Part shown: piece after piece, positions 42,001 to 48,627 of the stretch
Position numbering within the stretch: the first letter of the stretch is position 1
Layout of the letters: each line of letters opens with the position of its first letter
Origin: Bacteroidota bacterium
GTDB lineage: Bacteria > Bacteroidota > Bacteroidia > SXHM01
Assembly: GCA_947478465.1 (NCBI GenBank)
Contig: CANJWH010000016.1
Span: 1-54,215, forward strand
Direction of reading: 5' to 3'
Length of the DNA: 54,215 nt
Notes under the pieces: generated by a model
The model's input: the letters and a program-made list of their open reading frames with translations, nothing else
Databases searched by the model: none
Told to the model about the DNA's origin: nothing
Made by a program: the position numbers and the translations under genes

Positions 42001-42285
42001 ATTTTGGTAAAGGTGAAAAAACACAAACGAAAGTGTGTCGGGTGAGTTATTCCAATAAGTCAGTTCTTCAAACCCGTCAATTACATGCGATTTTTCATCA
42101 AGTTCAGCCTTAATGCTGTAATAGACATCTTGTTGCCAATAACCCGGAAAAGGCATTTTGTTTTTCCAGTAGTTTGGATTGTCTTTATTGCGATAAGTGT
42201 TTGGCTTATTCAGTGGGTCATATTTCTGTGCGAAACCAGAAAAAATAACCAGAAAAAACAGTAGAGTAAGTATGTTTTTTTGCAT
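39079..42285 (-). CDS. M1-family metallopeptidase fused to a predicted outer-membrane beta-barrel
   Basis: After a signal peptide (about 1-19, ending GFAQ), residues 20-600 form an M1 aminopeptidase-like zinc peptidase: RDGMEYPML near 361-369 (in place of the GAMEN exopeptidase motif), the zinc site HEIGH (385-389) and Glu408 in ALDEGF. Beyond residue about 690 the sequence changes to alternating amphipathic strands with Tyr/Phe/Gly, contains GGGLNLRGYAGY near 930 like the (V/L)RGY/F loop motif of Omp85/BamA proteins, and ends in a strand with C-terminal Phe (VIGINRAF). This suggests a peptidase tethered to an outer-membrane barrel. At 1068 residues it is much longer than a plain M1 enzyme. 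The barrel assignment is inference. Confidence 0.85.
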   Translation of the reverse strand: MQKNILTLLFFLVIFSGFAQKYDPLNKPNTYRNKDNPNYWKNKMPFPGYWQQDVYYSIKAELDEKSHVIDGFEELTYWNNSPDTLSFVFFHLYQNAFVKGSYNENVNLNNGVKSSFGVYESMGLGSLVELIEINGKELKTEQDNTILKVYLNEPLKPGQNITFNIKFKTFFDSGSLRRRMKIFNAYGYNHFDGVHWYPRISVYDRKFGWDTDQHLGKEFYGDFGGFDVELTFANNYVVEATGNLLNRDEVLPAELRKKLDIANFKDKPWDERPSIITPYDSTMKKTWKYHAENVHDFAFTADPTYRIGEYEWNGITCVALVQEPHAARWQTAAEYAAKCIQIYSEDIGMYVYHKMVVADARDGMEYPMLTLDGGQEPDFRGLFAHEIGHNWFFGQVGNNETYRAALDEGFTQFLTAWALRKTDGDYEIKNQPKSKYIRRFKKPEEIMNSSVYNGYMFDAVKGEDKPLNTHSDYFDGALGHGGGYRHVYYKTATMLYNLQYVLGDSLFLYSMQQYFSQWKMAHPYFEDFRNSIIHSTKVDLNWFFDQWMETTKTIDYGIKSVKKGDKENEYIITFERVGKMQMPIDFQVLSKDSITQDFHIPNNWFVKQTNATVLPKWLGWEKLNPTYEAHVIVPEGIKDIIIDPSKRLADVNMLDNSKKPPVDFAFDSQIYNTPDWRRYEIKARPDLWYNAYDGVKIGIHVNGNHMNYRHIFGATIWFNTGLAQAKFDSTIALNGFDVLSFIVNYKTSLDKIGKNAWFTMQAKALDGMYGLNFGIEKWDKLMKNLFYFQFKTMLRPGQSDKAYLMYPNEWGIGKLNNTFAFGIKRNFSYSNGGGNMNLEMKAPAPGSAYSFTKVSLNVVNKFSLSKLGINTRFFVQYGTGRRVAPESALYLAGANPEEMMDNKYTRSRGFIPYEWAGNYGETTNHFQQGGGLNLRGYAGYLVPYQKNNGELAMTYRGTSGAAVNLEIEFDRFLKIRPKLIMNTIQIKTYLFADAGIINSNQQGNSMHFADFRMDAGLGTALVIKKWGALQMAKPLTIRFDIPFFLNHTPAVEPNYFKFRWVIGINRAF

Positions 42286-42322
42286 GAAATTAATGTTAGA
42301 AGGCGCAAGTTAAAAAATACAT

Positions 42323-43270
42323 TCAGCTTGGCTTAGTTAGGTTTTCTTCATTTGAATGTTTTGCATTGTGAATACTTGCATTCAGTTCAAATCCAATTAA
42401 CAATATCATGGAGTTAAACCGTATCCACAGCAATACAACTATAAGTGCACCAATAGAACCATAGAGTTTATTATATTGACTAAAATTGTTTACAAAAACT
42501 GAGAACCCAAGTGAAGTAATTATTATTAAAAAGGTTGCCACAGTTGAGCCAACCGAAAAAAAGCGATACCGTGTTTTGCGTGACGGGCCGAAATAATAGA
42601 GGAAGGAAATAGCAAAGAAAATCAGTGCAATAATTACCACCCATTGACTTGCGATAAGAAGGTAGTAAGTGAATGCTTCTTTAATAAAGCCTCTTGATTC
42701 AAAGAAACTCAATGTTTTTTCACCAAAAATAATCAACAGAATTGCTATGAAAGTAAGTACCGAAAGTATAATTGTAATCATAATGGAATAAAGACGTTGA
42801 ACCATAGGTGGTCGGGTTTCAACGGTATGGTAAGTTTTGTTGAATGCATCCATCATGGCATGCACACCATTAGTTGAGAAGTATAGCGCAACAATAAATC
42901 CAACTGATAAAAGGCCTGAACGTTGTTGTTTAATAATATCTTCCAACGTTGTGCGCGTGGCTTCATAAGCATTTTTTGGCATAAGGTCGCTGAGCAGAAT
43001 CATTAACTGATCCTGAAAGCCTTCAACCGGTATGTAGGCGATAAGCGTAAAAATGAAAATTACTGCAGGAAAAATGGCAAGAAAAAAATCAAAAGAAAGT
43101 GCTGAGGCACGCGTTTGAATTGAACCTTTTCTTAATCCGTGAATAAAAAAATCTGCAGCGTTATAAACAGGAATTCCGTCAAAACCGGGCAGAATAATCT
43201 TTTTGGTAAGGTTCAAAAACGTTACCACAGGCAGCCAATGAAGAAACTTGTGTTTTAGTTTTTGTATCAT
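42323..43270 (-). CDS. YihY/BrkB family inner-membrane protein
   Basis: The 315-residue protein has about six hydrophobic segments and the family motifs RASALSFDFFLAIFPAVIF near residue 55 and YFGPSRKTRYRF near 228. The YihY/BrkB family was once called ribonuclease BN and is now regarded as an uncharacterised transporter-like membrane family. The gene is 20 bases after nadC and 37 bases before the M1 peptidase gene on the same strand. Confidence 0.9.
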   Translation of the reverse strand: MIQKLKHKFLHWLPVVTFLNLTKKIILPGFDGIPVYNAADFFIHGLRKGSIQTRASALSFDFFLAIFPAVIFIFTLIAYIPVEGFQDQLMILLSDLMPKNAYEATRTTLEDIIKQQRSGLLSVGFIVALYFSTNGVHAMMDAFNKTYHTVETRPPMVQRLYSIMITIILSVLTFIAILLIIFGEKTLSFFESRGFIKEAFTYYLLIASQWVVIIALIFFAISFLYYFGPSRKTRYRFFSVGSTVATFLIIITSLGFSVFVNNFSQYNKLYGSIGALIVVLLWIRFNSMILLIGFELNASIHNAKHSNEENLTKPS

Positions 43271-43290
43271 CCTGTTTTCACAGCAATTTA

Positions 43291-44124
43291 TTAAACTGCT
43301 TTTAAACTTAAGTCCAGACTTTTAATATGATGTGTTAAAGCACCTACCGAAATAAAATCTACTCCTGTTTCGGCATAATCGCGAATGTTGCTTTCATTTA
43401 TTCCGCCTGACGCTTCAGTTTCAAATTTGCCATTAATAAGTTCAATTGCTTCTTTCAGCTTTGAGGGCGAAAAATTATCCAGCATTATACGCTGAATGCC
43501 GCCAATGGAAAGTATTTCTTTTACATCTTCAAGTGAGCGGGTCTCCACTTCAATTTTCAGATTTTTGTCTTTCTCTTTCAGATATTGTTGTGTTTTTTCA
43601 ATCGCTTTTTTTATACCACCGCAAAAATCAATGTGGTTGTCTTTAATCAAAATCATATCATACAGTCCAAATCGATGATTTTCTCCGCCACCAATTTTTA
43701 CAGCCATTTTTTCTACTTCTCGCAAGAGAGGAGTTGTTTTGCGTGTGTCTAAAAGCTTTGCGTTGGTATGTTTAATAAGCTGATTAAGATTGTGCGTTGC
43801 GGTTGCAATGCCGCTCATACGTTGCAAAAAGTTCAGCACAAGGCGTTCACTTTTAAGAATTGAAAGTTCAGAACCTGAAACTTCCAGAACAATGTCCCCG
43901 GGATTTACTAGTGTTCCGTCATTTATGAAACACTGAACTTCCAGATTTTTATCGGCAAAGTGAAAGATTTTTTTTGCCAGATCAACTCCGGCAATTATTC
44001 CTTTTTCTTTAACTAATAATTTAGCTTTTCCGGTTTTTTTTGCATCAATGCAGGCTAAAGAAGTGTGGTCGCCATCTCCTAAATCTTCAGCAAAGGCAGA
44101 GGCAATGAGCTGTTCAATATTCAT
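43291..44124 (-). CDS. nadC: Nicotinate-nucleotide diphosphorylase (carboxylating)
   Basis: NadC (quinolinate phosphoribosyltransferase) converts quinolinate and PRPP to nicotinate mononucleotide, the third step of de novo NAD synthesis in the cytosol. The 277 residues include EDLGDGDHTS near 14, the RMSGIATATHNL and LDTRKTTPLLR motifs with the quinolinate-binding Arg/Lys residues, GGGENHRFGLYDMILIKDNH, and SGGINESNIRDYAETGVDFISVG for phosphate binding. It is full length. It belongs to the DUF4783-nadC-yihY cluster, whose first two genes are often together in Bacteroidota. nadA and nadB are not in the window. Confidence 0.96.
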   Translation of the reverse strand: MNIEQLIASAFAEDLGDGDHTSLACIDAKKTGKAKLLVKEKGIIAGVDLAKKIFHFADKNLEVQCFINDGTLVNPGDIVLEVSGSELSILKSERLVLNFLQRMSGIATATHNLNQLIKHTNAKLLDTRKTTPLLREVEKMAVKIGGGENHRFGLYDMILIKDNHIDFCGGIKKAIEKTQQYLKEKDKNLKIEVETRSLEDVKEILSIGGIQRIMLDNFSPSKLKEAIELINGKFETEASGGINESNIRDYAETGVDFISVGALTHHIKSLDLSLKAV

Positions 44125-44139
44125 TTCCTGATTTGGAAT

Positions 44140-44535
44140 TTATTCTCCGGAATCTTCGAAACGCAATTGAGTGATGGTATAGTTCTCTCCACTTTTGCGT
44201 AACAGATAATATGTTCTATATGATTTGTTGGCTGTAGTGAGCTCGCCAATAGAGTAAAGCGAATTATCCTGTGAAGAATTCTGATGCATAACCTTGAATT
44301 CTTTAACAGGGTTTTTTGCAAAAAAATCTTTCACCATCATCTCGGCTTGTGCTTTGCTTGGAGTACTGGATTTTGTTCCAATAACAAGTTCAATGTTAGG
44401 AGCAAAATATTTTGCAAGTTCTGCTCCGTTTCCTATTTTAATGGCAGCATTAATATTATCGGGTGCTCCAGGAAACATAACAGCAAAAACACTTGTGCTA
44501 ATAAGGAATGCAATTAATAAGCTAACTTTTTTCAT
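44140..44535 (-). CDS. DUF4783 family exported protein
   Basis: From the ATG at 44535, this 131-residue protein starts MKKVSLLIAFLIS, a signal peptide ending near VFA. The mature part (INAAIKIGNGAELAKYF, TPSKAQAEMMVKDFF, KSYRTYYLLRKSGENYTITQLRFED) has the cone-shaped NTF2-like pattern of DUF4783, a Bacteroidota family of unknown function commonly placed between rlmH and nadC, as here. An ATG at 44565 would add ten residues in front of the signal peptide and is less likely. It is the first gene of the five-gene minus-strand run. Confidence 0.88.
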   Translation of the reverse strand: MKKVSLLIAFLISTSVFAVMFPGAPDNINAAIKIGNGAELAKYFAPNIELVIGTKSSTPSKAQAEMMVKDFFAKNPVKEFKVMHQNSSQDNSLYSIGELTTANKSYRTYYLLRKSGENYTITQLRFEDSGE

Positions 44536-44599
44536 TTTACTAAATTGTATTGCTGCATAATTCAAAAATCAAGCCAAATGAATTAATATCAGACAATGG

Positions 44600-44628
44600 C
44601 AAATATAGATAATTTATCTTTGAGCAAA
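44600..44628 (-). promoter_or_regulatory. Promoter of the DUF4783-nadC operon
   Basis: On the minus strand, TTTG (44628-44625), 17 bases, then TATATTTG (44607-44600) match the Bacteroidota -33 and -7 boxes without mismatch. Transcription would begin near 44594, leaving about 59 bases of leader to the ATG at 44535. This is the best-formed promoter in the window. Confidence 0.6.
44615..44622 (+). promoter_or_regulatory. -7 promoter box of rlmH
   Basis: TATCTTTG fits TAnnTTTG and ends 17 bases before the rlmH start. It overlaps, on the opposite strand, the promoter of the DUF4783 operon, so the two divergent transcripts may compete for polymerase. Confidence 0.45.
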
Positions 44629-44639
44629 TTTAAACAGGT

Positions 44640-45113
44640 ATGAAGATAAAGTTAGTGGTTGTGGGGCAAACAAACATGAAATTTGTTGAGGCAGGGTATT
44701 CTGAATTTTTTACGCGTTTAAAGCATTATACCGATTTTGAAATGATCGTAATTGCTCCTCCTAAAAACTCTTCTAAATTGGAGTTTTCTGAATTGAAAAA
44801 TAAGGAGGCTGAAAGTATTCTTACAAAACTTCTGCCTTCAGACTTTGTAGTTTTGCTTGACGAAAAGGGAGTTGAATATTCTTCTATGGAATTTGCTGCT
44901 TTTTTGCAAAAGCGCATGAACAGCGGAGTTAAAAATCTGGTATTTGTAGTTGGAGGTGCTTTTGGCTTTTCGGAGAAAATGTATGAGCGCGCCAATTCAA
45001 AATTATCTCTTTCTAAAATGACATTTTCGCATCAACTGATACGATTGATTTTTGCAGAACAGCTTTACAGAGCCTTTACTATTTTGAGAAATGAGAAGTA
45101 TCACAATGAGTGA
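44640..45113 (+). CDS. rlmH: 23S rRNA (pseudouridine-1915 N3)-methyltransferase
   Basis: RlmH is a SPOUT-fold enzyme that methylates pseudouridine 1915 in helix 69 of 23S rRNA on assembled 70S ribosomes. The 157 residues show the family hallmarks: MKIKLVVVGQT at the start, FVVLLDEKGVEYSS in the middle, the knotted SAM site VFVVGGAFGFSEKM, and the terminal FSHQLIRLIFAEQLYRAFTI and KYHNE. Length is as usual. It is divergent from DUF4783-nadC, an arrangement common in Bacteroidota. Confidence 0.96.
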   Translation: MKIKLVVVGQTNMKFVEAGYSEFFTRLKHYTDFEMIVIAPPKNSSKLEFSELKNKEAESILTKLLPSDFVVLLDEKGVEYSSMEFAAFLQKRMNSGVKNLVFVVGGAFGFSEKMYERANSKLSLSKMTFSHQLIRLIFAEQLYRAFTILRNEKYHNE

Positions 45114-45120
45114 ACTTTTC

Positions 45121-45172
45121 ATAATGCTGAACTTGTTTCAGCATCTCAATAATATACCCTGAAATATGTCCA
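45121..45172. repeat. REP-like palindromic element, second copy
   Basis: ATGCTGAACTTGTTTCAGCAT (45124-45144) matches the reverse complement of one palindrome of the 26156-26216 element. A decayed partner, ACCCTGAAATATGTCCAGTG, follows in the same order as there. It lies in the gap between the rlmH stop and the convergent glycosyltransferase gene. Confidence 0.65.
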
Positions 45173-45188
45173 GTGTTTCGGTTGAGAT

Positions 45189-46430
45189 TTATGAACTTAG
45201 CTTTTTGTAAACCGCCAAATACTTTTTCACTCCTTCTTCCAGGGAATAATATTTTTCGGAAGCAGCCCGAAGTTTTTCAGGTGGAGTTTGTAGCAAGGAA
45301 TCAACTTGTGAAATCACTTTATCGTATTCCGCATCTTTAAATTTATCAACCAATAAACCAGATTGTGTATCGCGGACAATGCGGTCAACATCACCCACAC
45401 CGGAGTTGCAGATAACAGGAATTCCCATGCCGAGGATTTCTCCGTGCTTGGTAGGAGAGGAGCCTTTTTTTGAAAACAAGGGCTGAATAAAAAACAGAGA
45501 GAATTTACTGAGCAGAATAAAGTAAGGAACTTCTTTCCGTGATGCTTTGCGTATGATGAATTTATCTTTCGAAATGTTTAGCTTTTCTGTCCGGTCAAGT
45601 ATTTCAGTTGGATTATCACCAGTAATGAACAGGAATTTTGCTTCCGGTTTTTTTAGTAATAATCTTTTAAAGAAGCCCAACATCTCATCGGGCAAATACC
45701 ATGTTCCTACCGAACCGAGGTATGAAATCACAAAATCATTTTCCGAAATTCCCAGTTCTGTTCTATATTTTGATAACTCGTTTTGCTGAATGTTGGCTCT
45801 TGAAAAATGTTCGAGGTCTGCACAGCACGGAATTACTTCCACCGGTACAGGCTGATTTTTCAGGTGTTTCCACGAGTGGATAATTTCTTTTCCCGCTTCG
45901 GTGAGACTTATTGTGTGGTCGGCATTCTCCAGAAAATCCTGTTCTTTCTTTTTGAAATAGAGATAGACGCGGTTGAAAACAGGGTTGCTTCTGTTCCATA
46001 AGCCTCCATCCACCCGCTCGTCAGCAAAGAACGCACGCATATCAAAGATGAATTTGATGCCGTATTTCTTTTTCAGAAACTCACCAACTAATGATGTGAT
46101 GTAACTGCGGCAATGGACTATTTTAAAGTTCTTCTGTTTGTGAAGTTCTTCTGCTTTCTTCCTTAATTGATATACATCCCAAAGCGTTGATAATACAGGT
46201 GGTTTAGGAGTGTAAGAAAGCGGCTGCCAGTCAATTCCAAATGATTTTATTTGTTCTGCTATTACTTTGCCAGTTGCTTCAAACTTTTCCTTTTTCTCAA
46301 AACTGACTAATGTAACGGAATATCCAGCTTTTGTAAGTCCTGCCAGATATGGCAATACCTGCGACTGTCCAAGCGGGTCGGTCATGCCGTCATAGGAAAG
46401 ATAGAGTACTTCCGTTTTCACAGGTGTCAA
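45189..46430 (-). CDS. Glycosyltransferase (GT-B fold, family 4-like)
   Basis: The roughly 410-residue protein opens EVLYLSYDGMTDPLGQSQVLPYL, with the glycine-rich turn of GT-B enzymes. It has the IVHCRSYITSLVGEFL and FIFDMRAFFADERVDGG segments and a C-terminal donor-binding half (FVISYLGSVGTWY, KHGEILGMGIPVICNSG). It is predicted to transfer a sugar during surface polysaccharide synthesis. The annotated start is a TTG at 46430; a GTG nine bases further in (46421) is equally possible. It is divergent from the phosphohexomutase gene, whose product may supply its sugar phosphate precursors. Confidence 0.85.
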   Translation of the reverse strand: MTPVKTEVLYLSYDGMTDPLGQSQVLPYLAGLTKAGYSVTLVSFEKKEKFEATGKVIAEQIKSFGIDWQPLSYTPKPPVLSTLWDVYQLRKKAEELHKQKNFKIVHCRSYITSLVGEFLKKKYGIKFIFDMRAFFADERVDGGLWNRSNPVFNRVYLYFKKKEQDFLENADHTISLTEAGKEIIHSWKHLKNQPVPVEVIPCCADLEHFSRANIQQNELSKYRTELGISENDFVISYLGSVGTWYLPDEMLGFFKRLLLKKPEAKFLFITGDNPTEILDRTEKLNISKDKFIIRKASRKEVPYFILLSKFSLFFIQPLFSKKGSSPTKHGEILGMGIPVICNSGVGDVDRIVRDTQSGLLVDKFKDAEYDKVISQVDSLLQTPPEKLRAASEKYYSLEEGVKKYLAVYKKLSS

Positions 46431-46486
46431 AAATATTTAAATAATCTGCAGCAGATGCTTTATTTTGCACTCAAATAGTAAACAAT

Positions 46487-47896
46487 ATGGGAGACATAAA
46501 ATTCGGAACCGATGGCTGGCGTGCCATTATTGCCAAAGAATTTACGGTTGATAATGTGGCGCGCGTGGCGCAGGCAACTGCTGCATGGCTGATTGCCACC
46601 AACAAAAACAAGGCGGTGGTTATCGGGCACGATTGCCGTTTTGCAGGCGAATTGTTTGCCGAAACCACAGCAAAGGTGATGGCTTCAAACGGAATTAAGA
46701 TTTTTCTTGCAAAAGGATTTGTCTCTACTCCAATGGTTTCGCTGGGGGCTTTGAAATACAATGCAGGAGCAGGCGTAATTATTACCGCAAGTCACAATCC
46801 CCCAGTTTACAATGGTTTTAAGCTGAAAGGAGGTTACGGTGGTCCGTTGCTGGAAGAAGATATTGCTGAAGTAGAGAAATATATTCCGGAAATAAACTCA
46901 ATTGATTTGGATAGTATAAGTATTGAAAGTCTCGTTAGTAAAGGCTTGTTGGAGTATGTTGCTTTAGAAACCTTGTATTGCGAAACGCTTGAAAAGAACT
47001 TTGACATAAACGCCATACAAAACTCAAAATTCAACCTGGCTTACGATGCCATGTATGGCTCTGGACAAAATGTAATCAAGCGTTTGCTGCCAGATATTAC
47101 TTTACTGCATTGCGAAGAAAACCCATTGTTCGGTGGTATCCCGCCTGAGCCTATTCATCGCAATCTGCAGGAATTTTCAAAGTTGCTGAAACAAAACGGT
47201 ACTATTCATTGCGGTTTGGTAACTGATGGTGATGCAGACCGCATTGGCTTGTATGATGGCGAAGGAAATTTTGTGGATTCGCATCACATTCTGTTGTTGC
47301 TTATTCATTACCTGCATAAGTACAAGGGCATGACGGGTAAGGTTTGCACAGGTTTTTCTTCATCTGTAAAGATTGGTGTATTGTGCCGACATTATGGTTT
47401 AGAATTAGAGATTGTTAAAATCGGGTTCAAACATATTTGCGGCATTATGCTCAAAGAAGATGTGCTTGTTGGCGGTGAGGAAAGTGGTGGTATTGCCGTG
47501 AAAGGACACATTCCTGAGCGTGATGGAATATGGAATGGTATGCTGATTTTTGAAGCAATGGTAAAAACCGGTAAAACGTTAAGAGAACTGATTGATGAGA
47601 TATATTCAATTACCGGTTCATTTGCTTTTGAGCGTGTAGATTTATCAATTCCTGAAGCGCTTAAACAACAAATTATTACTGATTGCAAAAACAATAAATT
47701 TTCGTCATTTGGAAAGTACAAAGTTGAAAGAGTAGAAACCCTTGATGGTTTTAAATACTATTTCAATGATAGTGAATGGCTGATGATTCGTCCTTCAGGA
47801 ACTGAGCCCGTATTGCGCACGTACGCAGAGTCTCACACTAAGGAAGAAGCGTTGGATATATTGCGCTCTGCACGTGAAGTACTTGGTATCAGCTGA
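46487..47896 (+). CDS. Phosphoglucomutase/phosphomannomutase family enzyme
   Basis: Enzymes of this family move phosphate between C1 and C6 of hexoses and so supply nucleotide-sugar precursors. The 469 residues contain the phosphoserine loop TASHNPP (Ser102), the metal-binding loop TDGDADR (246-252), the sugar-binding GGEESGG (about 329-335) and the phosphate-binding RPSGTEP near the C-terminus. The substrate (glucose, mannose or glucosamine phosphate) cannot be told from sequence alone. The neighbouring glycosyltransferase suggests a role in surface glycan synthesis. Its 3' end overlaps the convergent 47833 gene by 64 bases. Confidence 0.93.
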   Translation: MGDIKFGTDGWRAIIAKEFTVDNVARVAQATAAWLIATNKNKAVVIGHDCRFAGELFAETTAKVMASNGIKIFLAKGFVSTPMVSLGALKYNAGAGVIITASHNPPVYNGFKLKGGYGGPLLEEDIAEVEKYIPEINSIDLDSISIESLVSKGLLEYVALETLYCETLEKNFDINAIQNSKFNLAYDAMYGSGQNVIKRLLPDITLLHCEENPLFGGIPPEPIHRNLQEFSKLLKQNGTIHCGLVTDGDADRIGLYDGEGNFVDSHHILLLLIHYLHKYKGMTGKVCTGFSSSVKIGVLCRHYGLELEIVKIGFKHICGIMLKEDVLVGGEESGGIAVKGHIPERDGIWNGMLIFEAMVKTGKTLRELIDEIYSITGSFAFERVDLSIPEALKQQIITDCKNNKFSSFGKYKVERVETLDGFKYYFNDSEWLMIRPSGTEPVLRTYAESHTKEEALDILRSAREVLGIS

Positions 47897-48246
47897 GGTT
47901 TATTGATAAACAGATGGAAAACCATTCCGCCTGCTGAATACGCCACAAAATCGAGCAGGTCTGCTGTGTGCTGATTTGATTGTAAGGGAAGAATAAGCTC
48001 AAAAACAATAGAGCAATAGGCAATTGCTATAATTGTATGCCACTTGCTGAAAACATAATTCCAGTTATTGAAAACATATTTCCGCTGTATAAATAATGCA
48101 GGAGTAAGCATGACAATCATGCAAAAGAAGTCGTCCATGTAGGCATGAATAAACGGAATATAATATCCTGCCAGTTCAAGTAATTTATTGATGCCCGACA
48201 ATGCGGCACAGGACAGGAAGATCGGGTTAAGCAATAATTTTTTCAT
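47833..48246 (-). CDS. Small multi-pass membrane protein, annotated elsewhere as magnesium citrate secondary transporter-like
   Basis: From the ATG at 48246 the product has 137 residues, beginning MKKLLLNPIFL, with about four membrane segments. The motifs YYIPFIHAYMDDFFCM, FSKWHTIIAIAYCSIVFELILP and LLDFVAYSAGGMVFHLFIN match a Bacteroidota family often labelled magnesium citrate secondary transporter, a label I regard as weak. An upstream ATG at 48315 would add 23 residues but overlaps deep into the previous gene; the ATGA overlap at 48243-48246 favours the shorter start. Its 3' end overlaps the phosphohexomutase gene by 64 bases. Confidence 0.7.
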   Translation of the reverse strand: MKKLLLNPIFLSCAALSGINKLLELAGYYIPFIHAYMDDFFCMIVMLTPALFIQRKYVFNNWNYVFSKWHTIIAIAYCSIVFELILPLQSNQHTADLLDFVAYSAGGMVFHLFINKPQLIPSTSRAERNISNASSLV

Positions 48247-48530
48247 CCTGCAAGCGTTGTAAAAAGCCAAAGAAAAAAAGAAACAGTTGCCATGTAAATA
48301 ACATTGGCTATCCATACAGTTCTTCGTACTGCAAGCATCAGAAAATTATCGCCTGGCTTGGGAGCAGAAAATGAGTTTTCGTCATTCAATTTCTGCTGTT
48401 TTTCAAAATACTCTAAATCATTGATGGTGCGCTTGTCAAGCAATTGACCGCAGTGTTCGCAAGTATCGGTAAGTTGGTGGTTCCAGCTTGTCCACTCATT
48501 GCATTCGGGACATTTTTTCTGAGTTGCCAT
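48243..48530 (-). CDS. Small zinc-ribbon membrane protein
   Basis: From the ATG at 48530 the product has 95 residues. MATQKKCPECNEWTSW and DTCEHCGQLLD form a zinc ribbon (CPEC and CEHC), and after a charged linker comes a C-terminal membrane segment (WIANVIYMATVSFFLWLFTTLAG). The upstream ATG at 48560 was not chosen because a good -7 box (48548-48555) lies between the two. The stop overlaps the start of the 47833 membrane protein gene by four bases, so the two are translated together and may form a membrane complex. The function is unknown. Confidence 0.7.
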   Translation of the reverse strand: MATQKKCPECNEWTSWNHQLTDTCEHCGQLLDKRTINDLEYFEKQQKLNDENSFSAPKPGDNFLMLAVRRTVWIANVIYMATVSFFLWLFTTLAG

Positions 48531-48547
48531 TTGTTCTGATTTTGTGA

Positions 48548-48555
48548 CAAAGCTA
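48548..48555 (-). promoter_or_regulatory. -7 promoter box of the zinc-ribbon membrane protein operon
   Basis: The minus strand reads TAGCTTTG, a perfect TAnnTTTG match, predicting transcription from about 48542, 12 bases before the ATG at 48530. Confidence 0.4.
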
Positions 48556-48627
48556 TACACAAATTGATTTGTATTTATGCTTTGAACAATTTGTTTTCTT
48601 TGTTGTTATGTTTCAAATTAAAAACGG

